Below are positions 42,702 to 50,957 of a stretch of 64,000 bases of DNA, in pieces. The notes beneath the pieces are model-generated. The model did no database searches. It was not told the DNA's origin and saw nothing but the letters and a program-made list of their open reading frames with translations. The stretch's first letter is position 1. Every line of letters begins with the position of its first letter. This DNA comes from Clostridia bacterium (lineage in GTDB: Bacteria > Bacillota > Clostridia > Oscillospirales > CAG-382), in the NCBI GenBank assembly GCA_017429165.1, contig JAFRPL010000015.1, positions 55,725 through 119,724 of the forward strand, read 5' to 3'. The position numbers and the translations under genes were made by a program.

Positions 42702-43325
42702 ATGTTACATTTAGCTGAGAATTTAAGAAAATACCGATTAGAAAAAGATCTGACGCAAGAAGATGTTGCCGATTACCTGAATATTACCCCGCAGAGTGTT
42801 TCTAAATGGGAACGCGGAGAGACTTATCCTGACATCACCTTGCTTCCCGCTTTAGCGAATATTTTTGAAACAAGTATCGATTTGCTCATCGGAATGGATG
42901 AGGTGCGTTCTGCCGAAGCGCGGCTTAAGATACACGCAAAGGCTCATGATCATCTGAAAAGAAATCAGTTTGATATGGCAGAAATGGTGTACCGCGACGC
43001 ATTGTTGATATATCCGAATAAGCCGGGGATGATATTGGGACTTGCGAGTGTTTTAGCTTTGCAAGGACAGAGCGAAGAAGCTATAGAATTAACTGAAAAA
43101 GGGTTACCCTTGTCATTAAATGAAAAGCAGAAGGCGACTATGAGAGCAACGCTATGTTTTCTGTATGCCAAAATCGGACAGACGGATCGTGCGAAAAAAC
43201 TTGCTTCTGAATTGCCGCACACAAGGGAGAGCCGAGAAGTTATCTATCCTCTCGTAGCATCCGACAATCATCCTGATTTGTTCGATGATAATATCAAAGC
43301 AATTATTCTTGGTGAAGATGCCTAA
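42702..43325 (+). CDS. Xre-family regulator with TPR-like C-terminus
   Basis: 207 residues. The Xre HTH is at 1-60 (LRKYRLEKDLTQEDVADYL, QSVSKWERGETYPDI), then helical TPR-like repeats (NQFDMAEMVYRDALLIYP, GQSEEAIELTEKGLP). TPR-carrying Xre proteins often respond to peptides. Base composition is clearly more AT-rich than its surroundings and it runs opposite to the mobilization operon, sitting inside a module that is uninterrupted in the first element. It looks like a separate acquisition. ATG 42702 is favoured by the AAAGGAG spacing. Confidence 0.88.
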   Translation: MLHLAENLRKYRLEKDLTQEDVADYLNITPQSVSKWERGETYPDITLLPALANIFETSIDLLIGMDEVRSAEARLKIHAKAHDHLKRNQFDMAEMVYRDALLIYPNKPGMILGLASVLALQGQSEEAIELTEKGLPLSLNEKQKATMRATLCFLYAKIGQTDRAKKLASELPHTRESREVIYPLVASDNHPDLFDDNIKAIILGEDA

Positions 43326-43360
43326 TCCTCAAAAATGACATCTCTCCGTTTTTCAGGACG

Positions 43361-43448
43361 CAGTTCCCGTCCGAGTTGTTTTTCCGACGTTGCCGCGCTC
43401 AAATCATCGCGCAGTCATATTACCGTTCGAACGGTCATTCGGTTGTAC
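43361..43448 (-). other. Conserved non-coding module, copy B, block 2
   Basis: Matches 3331-3414. Contains the perfect palindrome ACCGTTCGAACGGT (43422-43435) and the stem CGTC/GACG (43368-43371 with 43386-43389), which reads TGCC/GGCG in copy A. Confidence 0.6.
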
Positions 43449-43567
43449 GGGAACGAAAGTTTTTTCTGTCTCCCCCTATATAGAGAACAAGGTAAAAAAG
43501 GCAAAATGTTCCCGAAAAACAAAAATTTTTAAAAAAATTTTTCGGGGATTTTCCGGGAAAAGAAAAA

Positions 43568-43588
43568 AGCCCGGGGAAAACCCGGGCT
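43568..43588 (-). terminator. Minus-strand hairpin with T-run
   Basis: AGCCCGGG with CCCGGGCT around a short loop, followed on the minus strand by CTTTTTTC. It closes minus-strand transcription coming from 43647-45005. Confidence 0.75.
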
Positions 43589-43600
43589 GAAAAAGAGAAA

Positions 43601-43624
43601 GGCGTCGGATTTTAACCCGACGCC
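43601..43624 (-). terminator. Terminator after the DUF4143 ATPase gene
   Basis: GGCGTCGG (43601-43608) pairs with CCGACGCC (43617-43624); on the minus strand followed by TTTCTC. It is 22 bases beyond the stop codon at 43647. Confidence 0.75.
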
Positions 43625-43646
43625 GAAGTATATATGGGAAAACCGA

Positions 43647-45005
43647 TCACAGCGCGGCGAACGCCATATACGGAGGGATCTTGACCGCGCCGTCGGTCAC
43701 GACGAGGTTTTTCGGGTGGATTATCATAGATCCGCTTATCCTTTTGCGGTATATCCCGCAAAATCTGTCGAGTGATACCGTTGAATAATTCTTCGATGAT
43801 TTCACCTCGACGGGCATTATGCGGAACTTCGTCTTGCTTTCGTTGGAAAGCAGAAAGTCTATCTCTATATCGTTGCGGTGCTTTTCCGAGTTGAACCTCG
43901 TATAGAAAAACAGCTTTTTGCCTTTTGAAGCGAGGATCTGCGCGATCGCGTTTTCGTAAAGCATACCCTGATTCAGCGAAAGCTTTCCGTCCATTATCTG
44001 CTTGTAAAGACCGTTTTCGGCAAGTTCGTTTTCGCCGAACGCGAGGCTGACGAGCAGGCCGGTATCGCCGAGATAGCATTTTACGAAAGAATCGTTTTTG
44101 TTAAGCGCAAACCCGACGTTAGGATCGTTGCATTTATAACACAGGCTGCATATCATAGAATCGTCAAGCCAGAAAAGCGGCTCGTCGTATTTGTCGAACG
44201 TCGCGCCCTTTTCGATACTGTTCAGCGTTACTTTCTTTTCGTGGGTGGAAAGATAGGCGGGGATGTTTTCGAAGATTGCGGAAACCTTTGAATTGTATTT
44301 CTTCGCCGCCTTTTTTATATCGTCGCGGTAAAGATTGAGAATATCGCGCTTTTCAACGTCGGCGGCGGCAAAATCGCGGTCGTTTTTTTTATAAGCCAAA
44401 ACCGCCTGCGGCATCCCTCCGACAAGCATATACTCTTTGAAAAGCCGCATCGCCTTATTGTGCAGATTACGGTCCAGCGGGTTTTTTTTGTTCCAGCAGT
44501 CGGCGATATATTCCAAAAGCAGGTCTTCGCCGAGATAAGCGGCAAACTCTTCGAAATCCAGCGGGTACATACGGATCTTGCGTTCTTCCGACGGGATCGT
44601 AATATCCTCCACGTTTTCCTTTATCGAGATCAGCGATCCGGTCTCGAGATAATCGAACCTTCCGTCCGCCACCAGATATTTTATCGCCTCGCGCGCTTTG
44701 GGGAATTTCTGGATCTCGTCGAATATAATAAGACTTTCCCTGCGGTACAGCCGCGTATTGTATTCAAGCGAAAGCGACTGGAAAAAGATATCGAGGTTAG
44801 TCATGTTGTAAAACAGGTCGCGGATCTTTCTGCTCGCTTTATTGAAGTCAATCAGGATATACGACTTGTACTCGTTTTTACCGAACTCTTCCGCGACTGT
44901 CGATTTGCCGATCCTGCGCGCGCCTTCGATAAGAAGCGCCTTTTCGCCGTTCGCCGTTTTTTTCCATTCGCAAAGCTTATCATATATTTTGCGGTTTATT
45001 TCCAT
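43647..45005 (-). CDS. AAA_14/DUF4143 ATPase
   Basis: 452 residues from ATG 45005 (AAGGA 11 bases before; ATG 45017 is possible). P-loop LLIEGARRIGKST, Walker B ESLIIFDEIQKFPKA and sensor ETGSLIS in the AAA_14 half. The DUF4143 half (from about 215) carries GGMPQAVLAY and a C-terminal nuclease-like fold with EIDFLL and MPVEVKSS. These proteins are common in anaerobe genomes and mobile elements; no defined substrate is known. Confidence 0.92.
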   Translation of the reverse strand: MEINRKIYDKLCEWKKTANGEKALLIEGARRIGKSTVAEEFGKNEYKSYILIDFNKASRKIRDLFYNMTNLDIFFQSLSLEYNTRLYRRESLIIFDEIQKFPKAREAIKYLVADGRFDYLETGSLISIKENVEDITIPSEERKIRMYPLDFEEFAAYLGEDLLLEYIADCWNKKNPLDRNLHNKAMRLFKEYMLVGGMPQAVLAYKKNDRDFAAADVEKRDILNLYRDDIKKAAKKYNSKVSAIFENIPAYLSTHEKKVTLNSIEKGATFDKYDEPLFWLDDSMICSLCYKCNDPNVGFALNKNDSFVKCYLGDTGLLVSLAFGENELAENGLYKQIMDGKLSLNQGMLYENAIAQILASKGKKLFFYTRFNSEKHRNDIEIDFLLSNESKTKFRIMPVEVKSSKNYSTVSLDRFCGIYRKRISGSMIIHPKNLVVTDGAVKIPPYMAFAAL

Positions 45006-45039
45006 AAAAAGTCCCATCCTTCAATTCGTCATCGTTTGT

Positions 45040-45068
45040 ATTATACCACGCTTTTTGACAAAACGCAA
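45040..45068 (-). promoter_or_regulatory. Promoter of the DUF4143 ATPase gene
   Basis: Minus strand TTGCGT, 17-bp spacer, TATAAT. Confidence 0.65.
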
Positions 45069-45120
45069 GATACAAAATCTATTTTTTTCTAATAAAACGC
45101 AAAGTATTGAAGGCAAAGCA

Positions 45121-45145
45121 AGAGAGCCGGCAACCCCGGCTCTCT
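45121..45145 (-). terminator. Hairpin after the 45168 gene remnant
   Basis: AGAGAGCCGG pairs with CCGGCTCTCT around a 5-base loop; on the minus strand followed by TGCTTTG. Confidence 0.6.
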
Positions 45146-45167
45146 GTTTCAATGCGTTATTTTGCGC

Positions 45168-45461
45168 TTACTCCGCCTCTTTGCCGAAGGTGTCCAGCTC
45201 GTCAACGGGGATATACATCACCGAATAATGGAATTCCGTGCCCTTTTCGAACTCGGTGGCGATACGCTGCTGCAGCGGCGAGCCCTGCCGCAGGAACCGG
45301 CAGTCCGCGCCGTAATAGCCGGTGGTCGGCAGAATGTGCATGGCGCGGTTCACACGCAGGATATTGCTTTCGGGCGGCATTACCTTTGCAAGCTGCGGCG
45401 CGAAAATCAAGGAATAGCCGGCGATTGCGCTTCCGCGTCGCGTATGGTTTTGATACTCATT
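45168..45461 (-). pseudogene. Frameshifted or truncated gene remnant
   Basis: An open minus-strand frame of 97 codons with protein-like sequence (ILRVNRAMHILPTTGYYGAD, RIATEFEKGTEFHYSVMYIP) but no start codon. An ATG at 45460 overlaps the HAD stop (ATGA) in a different frame and reaches a stop after 17 codons. The simplest reading is a third, translationally coupled gene of the HAD operon that carries a frameshift near its start. Protein family not recognised. Confidence 0.5.
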
Positions 45462-46047
45462 TCAATAATGTGGCCAGTTCGGCGAAATCGCGGGCACGCA
45501 ACAGATTCGAATCGGGGTCTTCGTTACCGAATATGACGCCTTTGACGCCCAGTTCTTCCGCGACGCGCACGTTTTCCGCCTTGTTATCGATGAAAATACA
45601 TTCCGCGGGATTGGCGCCGGTCCTTTCAAGGGCGAGAGTGTAGATTGCGGGATCGGGTTTTCTCAATTTTACGTCAGCGCTTACTATCTTCAGTAAGAAG
45701 TATTTGTTAAGTCCGTAATACTCACAAATATACTCGCTCCATGCGGAAACGTCATTGGAAAGCAGCGCAAAATCATATTTGCCGCAAAATTCATCTGCGA
45801 ATCTGTAAAATCCCTCGTCCATCGTCAAATAGTTTTCTATATAGTTTTTCATATGGCATTCGGGATTGTCAAATCCAAGCAAGGTCAAAAACGCATCCGA
45901 CGTCAGCAGCCCGCTGCCCGCCTGCGTAAACCATTGCTTCAACTGAGGCTTGTCGGTGTTCGGCAGCCGTTCGTAGACGTAGGGAATGAAGTTCCCTTTT
46001 GCTTCCTTTATGATTACTCCGTACATATCGAATATGATTGTTTTCAT
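45457..46047 (-). CDS. HAD-family hydrolase with altered motif I
   Basis: 196 residues of HAD-IA type: cap in residues 15-75, motif II LLSND, motif III Lys in KPDP, motif IV FIDNKAEN. Motif I reads FDMYGVI; the second Asp of DxD, the general acid/base, is Tyr. The nucleophile Asp7 is kept. Such variants exist and may have slower or different chemistry. Overlaps the upstream sugar isomerase-like gene by ATGA. Confidence 0.88.
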   Translation of the reverse strand: MKTIIFDMYGVIIKEAKGNFIPYVYERLPNTDKPQLKQWFTQAGSGLLTSDAFLTLLGFDNPECHMKNYIENYLTMDEGFYRFADEFCGKYDFALLSNDVSAWSEYICEYYGLNKYFLLKIVSADVKLRKPDPAIYTLALERTGANPAECIFIDNKAENVRVAEELGVKGVIFGNEDPDSNLLRARDFAELATLLK

Positions 46048-46856
46048 TTCAAATGCTCCTTTACAAAGCGTATGTCTTTATTCATCGCGTCAAAATGGAT
46101 TGTGCCGGATTTGTCGAACGACGTGGATTCTATCGTGAAATCCCCGGTATAGTTTTTCCGCACATATTCAAAGAATTGTAAAAAATCAATATTGCCTTCA
46201 CCTAAATGAAGCGTTTTCAGGTTGTTCCAGTCCATATACCCGCCGCAGTAATCGTTTACGTGCATATGAGCTATGTGCTTTGCCACCCATTCACGCGGCA
46301 GTGTATAAAGCCGCTCTAACTGGCGATGAAATTGCGCCATTTTTGTGTCGAAAGTGAATTTTATATCCGGATAGACCTCGGTTAGCCGAAGCATATGCGT
46401 AAACGGCTCGGCAATATTGCACACAACGTTTTCTACAGTAAGCGTCAAACGATATGAATCCGCAATCCCGCGAAGCGTTTTATACGCGTTTATATTATTG
46501 GAGATGTCTTTGTCGGAATCTATACCGCCCCAAAGATGAAGCACCAGCATATGCGACTGTATAAGCTTGGCTGTTTTGCAATTAATCTCAAACAAACCGA
46601 AAGCGCGCTCGGCATCGCCCGGATTGTTTCTGCTTATAAGCTCTCCGACCTGTTTTTCGATATGAAACACCGGAGCGCTTATTCCATTTTTGAGGATATA
46701 TCCGGCTGCAGTTTCATATTCCGAATACCAATCGCCGTACATCATGAATTCAAATCCGTCGCATTCTATATGTTTCGCACAATCGGCGAGTAAACGGTAA
46801 TCTCTTCCGTTAGGCTTGCCTATCAACGCGCCGGTGGAACAATAGACGTTATGCAA
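46044..46856 (-). CDS. TIM-barrel sugar phosphate isomerase/epimerase-like protein
   Basis: 270 residues (AP_endonuc_2 fold). LHLWGGIDSDKD, LTVENVV (metal Glu), FTFDTKM (Asp), HIAHMHVNDY (His) and LHLGEGNIDF, FTIESTSF (Glu) are the barrel strands carrying metal ligands. Chosen start is TTG 46856, 7 bases after GGAGG; no ATG fits. Translationally coupled to the HAD gene, suggesting a short sugar or polyol pathway. Substrate unknown. Confidence 0.85.
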   Translation of the reverse strand: MHNVYCSTGALIGKPNGRDYRLLADCAKHIECDGFEFMMYGDWYSEYETAAGYILKNGISAPVFHIEKQVGELISRNNPGDAERAFGLFEINCKTAKLIQSHMLVLHLWGGIDSDKDISNNINAYKTLRGIADSYRLTLTVENVVCNIAEPFTHMLRLTEVYPDIKFTFDTKMAQFHRQLERLYTLPREWVAKHIAHMHVNDYCGGYMDWNNLKTLHLGEGNIDFLQFFEYVRKNYTGDFTIESTSFDKSGTIHFDAMNKDIRFVKEHLK

Positions 46857-46922
46857 AGTTTCACCTCCAGTATGTCTTTGCAAATATTATAACAAAAATC
46901 GTATAAAATTGCAACAGCAAAT

Positions 46923-46947
46923 CGGCGCCGGGTTTTATCCCGACGCC
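46923..46947 (-). terminator. Hairpin after the sigma-like gene
   Basis: CGGCGCCGGG with CCCGACGCCG around a 6-base loop, 10 bases beyond the stop at 46957; T-run is weak. Confidence 0.55.
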
Positions 46948-46956
46948 GCAAATATT

Positions 46957-47889
46957 CTATTGCTTTTTCTTCTGCTTTGCTTCAACGTATCCGCAGAACT
47001 CGTCGTACTTTTTGCGCATGGATTGAAGGCGCTTTGTTACCGAGCTTGGCGATTTATAGCCGAGCCGAGATGCGATCTCCGCGTGTGTGTAGCCCTGCTC
47101 GCTCAGATAATAGATCTCGCGATCGGTGCTGCTCAGCGTGTTCGCAAAAGAATCGCGAAGCTCCTCGTATTCTTTCTGCGTCTGCTCGTCCGCGCTTGCG
47201 AAAAAGCTTTTCGCGCCTTCGATACCCGTCGCCTCCTCTTCGGACAGGTCGCCGAAAAACAGCGGAGCGCCGAGTTTGGTCTTGCAATGCGTCCATTTGT
47301 TGTGGAAGTTTATCAGGTCAAGATTGCCGCCGACGGAACCGTTGAAATCCTCGTGCGCGGCGTTCTTGCTCGAAACGCCGAACATCTCCGGCACCTGCTG
47401 ACCGAGCATCACGACTTTGATCAGCTCCTCGTTTATCGCGTCGGTGCATTTGTCTATGATAAAAGATATCTCCTCGTCCGTAAGGTCATCCGCCTCTTTG
47501 CCTACGCTTTTTGCGTATGCTTCTATGCCTGCCGTCAAAGGTTTCCTGAACATCTCAAGGTAACGATCCGGCACCGCGTCGAGCTGCGCGCCGTCTTCGG
47601 CGATATCCGATACCTGTTTCGCGAAATGCTCCGAATCGCGCTTTTGCAGCAGCTTGACCGGGTGGCTGTGGGTATAGTTTTTCATCATCCGCTTCACGCC
47701 GAGTTCCGGCAGGTTTGCAAGCCAGTATTCCGAAATGAACCGTTTCGCTTTCGCGTATATCTCCGGGCTGGCGACGTTCCTGCCTCTGTTCGCATCAAGC
47801 GTCATATAACTTGTAAAATCGTTCTTTTTGAAATAATCCTGTATTTCCTTGATCTGTTCCGGGGTGTAATCCGTGTTTTTCTTTGCCAT
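46957..47889 (-). CDS. Sigma-70 region-4-like regulator under a LexA-type box
   Basis: 310 residues from ATG 47889 (AAGGATGGCGGA upstream). The C-terminal 65 residues are a sigma region 4-type HTH: LSSTDREIYYLSEQGYTHAE, then IASRLGYKSPSSVTKRLQSM. The first 240 residues are helical with no clear sigma region 2, so it may be a diverged sigma factor or a phage/element-type late regulator. Its promoter carries a SOS box, so it may switch on element genes after DNA damage. Confidence 0.7.
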   Translation of the reverse strand: MAKKNTDYTPEQIKEIQDYFKKNDFTSYMTLDANRGRNVASPEIYAKAKRFISEYWLANLPELGVKRMMKNYTHSHPVKLLQKRDSEHFAKQVSDIAEDGAQLDAVPDRYLEMFRKPLTAGIEAYAKSVGKEADDLTDEEISFIIDKCTDAINEELIKVVMLGQQVPEMFGVSSKNAAHEDFNGSVGGNLDLINFHNKWTHCKTKLGAPLFFGDLSEEEATGIEGAKSFFASADEQTQKEYEELRDSFANTLSSTDREIYYLSEQGYTHAEIASRLGYKSPSSVTKRLQSMRKKYDEFCGYVEAKQKKKQ

Positions 47890-47914
47890 TCCGCCATCCT
47901 TTTGAACATTATAA

Positions 47915-47958
47915 CGAACATTTGTTCTTATTATATCACACGCATTGAGGTTTGTCAA
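47915..47958 (-). promoter_or_regulatory. Promoter with LexA-type box
   Basis: Minus strand TTGACA (47958-47953), 17-bp spacer, TATAAT (47935-47930), followed at once by AGAACAAATGTTCG (47928-47915). The box is the reverse complement of the one at 3692-3705 apart from its end bases, and sits over the transcription start, a repressing position. Confidence 0.7.
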
Positions 47959-47992
47959 GGGCTTTTTGTTTGCGTTATATCGTTTTGAACTC

Positions 47993-48021
47993 TTGACAAA
48001 TCACCGATTATCGGCTATAAT
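47993..48021 (+). promoter_or_regulatory. Promoter and operator-like palindrome of the ArsR-type gene
   Basis: TTGACA, 17-bp spacer, TATAAT. The spacer contains CCGATTATCGG (48004-48014), a perfect 5-1-5 palindrome, and AATTATCGG recurs at 48041. Likely autoregulation by the encoded winged-helix protein. Confidence 0.7.
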
Positions 48022-48060
48022 TTCATTACTATGATATCACAATTATCGGAGATAAACAAA

Positions 48061-49089
48061 ATGGAGTTTAACTATTACCGCAAAATCGCATACCTGCAGG
48101 ACCTCTTTTATATCTTTCACGCCCATTTCAATTCCGAAAGCATTCTCGAATCGCACACAAAGCGAGGGATCGAGGACGAGGCGGAACACAACGTCGCAAT
48201 AAACAAGCGCTTTGCGCCGATACCGGAGGAGCTTCACATCTTCTTCACGCTCAAATCCCACGGCAGGGGATTTATGTCTTTCGTCTATTTATCTTGTGCG
48301 GATTATGCAAGTCCGCAAAGCATAAGCTTTGAAAACCTATTGCCGAAGCTGCGCGACGTCGCCGACCTTTCCCGGAAACTCTTCGGTTTCTGGCTTATGG
48401 GAGCGGAATCAGATCCTTTGGATATCAAATCACTTTCGCGTGATATTGATTCATCCGACCTTGACGAGCGCGTAAAACGCGAGCTCTATTCCTTCGCCGC
48501 CGATCCGGAGCGTTATGCCGAATTGCTTATAAACACTCTGATCGAAAAAGAAAAACTGCTTTCGGAGTATTACAAAGAGTGCGAAGAACGTATCATTTCG
48601 ACGCAAGCAGGTCTTGACGGAATTGCGATCGAAGAAGTGTTCGAGCATATTCGACTCAAGCCGCAGAAGGCGGTAACAAGTCTCAATTACAGCGTTTCGC
48701 TGTTGAATAGGTTTTTGATTTGGGTATGCGGAACGGGAAATGATAACGATCCGATGACGGTCCTGCTCGGCGCGGAGTATAAAACCATCATACACAAAAA
48801 GAAAGCGCCGATAGAGATCGACCTTCCTCTGCTCGGCGATATATTGTCGGAGCCGAACAGGATAAGCATCCTTGAGCTTGTGCGTGAGCATGGTGAGATA
48901 ACGCTAAAAGACGTCGAACGTCATATTAGCTGTACCGGTTCCACGGCACACTATCATGTTACGATGATGCTGTGGGCGAAGATGCTTTCGGTACGCGGTA
49001 ACGGCAGAACGCTGTACTACCGTATAAATGACGAGTATTTCCGTGAAGTCGTGGCGGTATTTGCGCGGTATTGCGAAGATAAAAACTAA
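48061..49089 (+). CDS. ArsR-like winged-helix regulator with long N-terminal domain
   Basis: 342 residues from ATG 48061 (CGGAG 9 bases upstream); the ATG at 48031 is too close to the -10 box. Residues 1-255 form a helical domain of unknown fold; 265-342 is an ArsR-type wHTH (LLGDILSEPNRISILELV, HISCTGSTAHYHVTMML). It is 50 bp before a two-gene ABC exporter and likely controls it in response to a ligand bound by the N-terminal domain. Confidence 0.85.
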   Translation: MEFNYYRKIAYLQDLFYIFHAHFNSESILESHTKRGIEDEAEHNVAINKRFAPIPEELHIFFTLKSHGRGFMSFVYLSCADYASPQSISFENLLPKLRDVADLSRKLFGFWLMGAESDPLDIKSLSRDIDSSDLDERVKRELYSFAADPERYAELLINTLIEKEKLLSEYYKECEERIISTQAGLDGIAIEEVFEHIRLKPQKAVTSLNYSVSLLNRFLIWVCGTGNDNDPMTVLLGAEYKTIIHKKKAPIEIDLPLLGDILSEPNRISILELVREHGEITLKDVERHISCTGSTAHYHVTMMLWAKMLSVRGNGRTLYYRINDEYFREVVAVFARYCEDKN

Positions 49090-49139
49090 GGGTTGATTGA
49101 GCTGCTAAAAGTGCCGATACAACCCGATAAGAGGACACA

Positions 49140-50957
49140 ATGAGTAAAGAAAAAGCCAAAAAGAACAATAACAAACGCAATTTCATAGCGAACAACATTT
49201 ATATGCTGAAGCTGATCGCGAAGATATCGCCCGCGCGCGTTGCGGCGACGTTTTTCGATACGTTCGCGGTGTTTTTCTCGCGGTTGTTTTTCAACATATT
49301 CTTCCTTGAAAACCTCGTTGACGCCATACAGGGCGAAAAAGGGTTTTACGATATCGTCGTATTCGTGGCTATCTTTATGGGCGTGTTCCTGTTAATACAA
49401 CTTTATCAGTCGTGGTATTATAACCGTTATCTGCCACTTTCGGATCTTAAGATTACCAAAGAGATGAATATGCTTCTTTACAAAAAGGTCCTGGAGGTGG
49501 ATATAAGCTGCTTCGAGAACAAGGATTTTTACGACAAATACACCGTCGCCGCGAGCGAGGCGAGCAGTCGAGCCATAACGACGCTTGATAACGTTTCCAA
49601 TATTATTACGGCGTTCATATCGTTCGGTTATCTTATCGGCTACATGACCTCGCTGGATTACCTCGCGCCGCTGTTCATAATAATCCCGGTCACGACTACG
49701 CTTATCACCAACAAGTTGATAAACAAATACGAACACGCTCACTATCTGGCGAACGTTCCGTTCGTCCGCAGGATAGATTGCGTAAACCGCGAGTTCTTCC
49801 TTAAAAAGTACTCAAAGGATATCCGTCTTTCCAACGTCAAAAACGTGCTTTTCGATCAATACGACGAAGCAGTTGACGGCCTTTACAAAAACGTCGATAC
49901 GTTCAGGCGCAGAAAATTCGCATCATACATAACGCGGACTCTTATCTGCTATCCGCTGACAATGCAGGGCGCATGGGCGTATATCTCCTATAAAGTTATT
50001 TCATCGGAAACGCTTGGCTCGGGCGATTTCGTGGTGCTCGCAAACGCGCTGATCAACTCCACGACAATGATCCTCGACGCGCTGAACAGCGTTAATGAAA
50101 GCGTGGCTGGAAGTCTTTACATAGATAATTTCCGTGATTTCATGGAATACAAGCCAATTATCGACGAAAACCAGAAAGGGCTCCCCGTGCCGGAAAACCC
50201 GGTATTCGAGTTCAAAAACGTTTCGTTTACTTATTTCGGGCAGGAAGAACCGGTGCTTAAAGACCTCAGCTTCACAATACCGGCGCACAAAAAGGTCGCG
50301 CTCGTCGGCCACAACGGAGCGGGAAAAAGCACGCTTATAAAGCTACTTATGCGCTTTTACGATCCTACCGAAGGCGAGATACTCTTGAACGGCGTGAATA
50401 TAAAAGAATACGATTTGCAGGAATACCGCAAAATGTTCGGCACGGTGTTTCAGGATTATCAGATATACGCTTTTTCGCTGAAAGAAAATGTGCTAATGGA
50501 CGTGTATAAGCCCGAAGACGAGGAACGCTGCCGCGACGCCATCGCAAAGAGCAGTCTTACAGAAAAAGTCGATTCTCTGCCCGAAAAAGCAGATTCGATC
50601 CTTTTGCGCGAATACGACGAAAACGGCGTTATACTTTCCGGCGGCGAATTTCAGAAAGTCGCCATTTCGCGCGTGTTCGCAAGCAACAGCAAAATGATGA
50701 TACTGGACGAGCCCTCCTCCGCGCTCGATCCGATCGCCGAGCACGAAATGTACAAGACCTTGTCAAAAACTTATACCGAAGGAAACGGAAAATCGGTGCT
50801 GATGATATCCCACCGCCTTTCGATGGCGGTCAGCGCGGATATGGTCATACTGCTTTCCGGCGGACGTATCGCCGAACAGGGCACTCACAATGAACTGATG
50901 GCTTTGAAGGGCGAATATTACGACCTGTTCGAGCATCAGGCGAGGAATTACGTATGA
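49140..50957 (+). CDS. ABC exporter half-transporter 1
   Basis: 605 residues: six-helix type IV exporter domain (30-330) and nucleotide-binding domain (350-600) with Walker A GHNGAGKST, signature LSGGEFQKVAISR, Walker B MMILDEPSSALDP and H-loop ISHRLS. Overlaps the second half-transporter by ATGA, so the pair forms a heterodimer. Substrate could be a drug, lipid or peptide; no peptidase domain or precursor peptide is seen. Confidence 0.93.
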   Translation: MSKEKAKKNNNKRNFIANNIYMLKLIAKISPARVAATFFDTFAVFFSRLFFNIFFLENLVDAIQGEKGFYDIVVFVAIFMGVFLLIQLYQSWYYNRYLPLSDLKITKEMNMLLYKKVLEVDISCFENKDFYDKYTVAASEASSRAITTLDNVSNIITAFISFGYLIGYMTSLDYLAPLFIIIPVTTTLITNKLINKYEHAHYLANVPFVRRIDCVNREFFLKKYSKDIRLSNVKNVLFDQYDEAVDGLYKNVDTFRRRKFASYITRTLICYPLTMQGAWAYISYKVISSETLGSGDFVVLANALINSTTMILDALNSVNESVAGSLYIDNFRDFMEYKPIIDENQKGLPVPENPVFEFKNVSFTYFGQEEPVLKDLSFTIPAHKKVALVGHNGAGKSTLIKLLMRFYDPTEGEILLNGVNIKEYDLQEYRKMFGTVFQDYQIYAFSLKENVLMDVYKPEDEERCRDAIAKSSLTEKVDSLPEKADSILLREYDENGVILSGGEFQKVAISRVFASNSKMMILDEPSSALDPIAEHEMYKTLSKTYTEGNGKSVLMISHRLSMAVSADMVILLSGGRIAEQGTHNELMALKGEYYDLFEHQARNYV

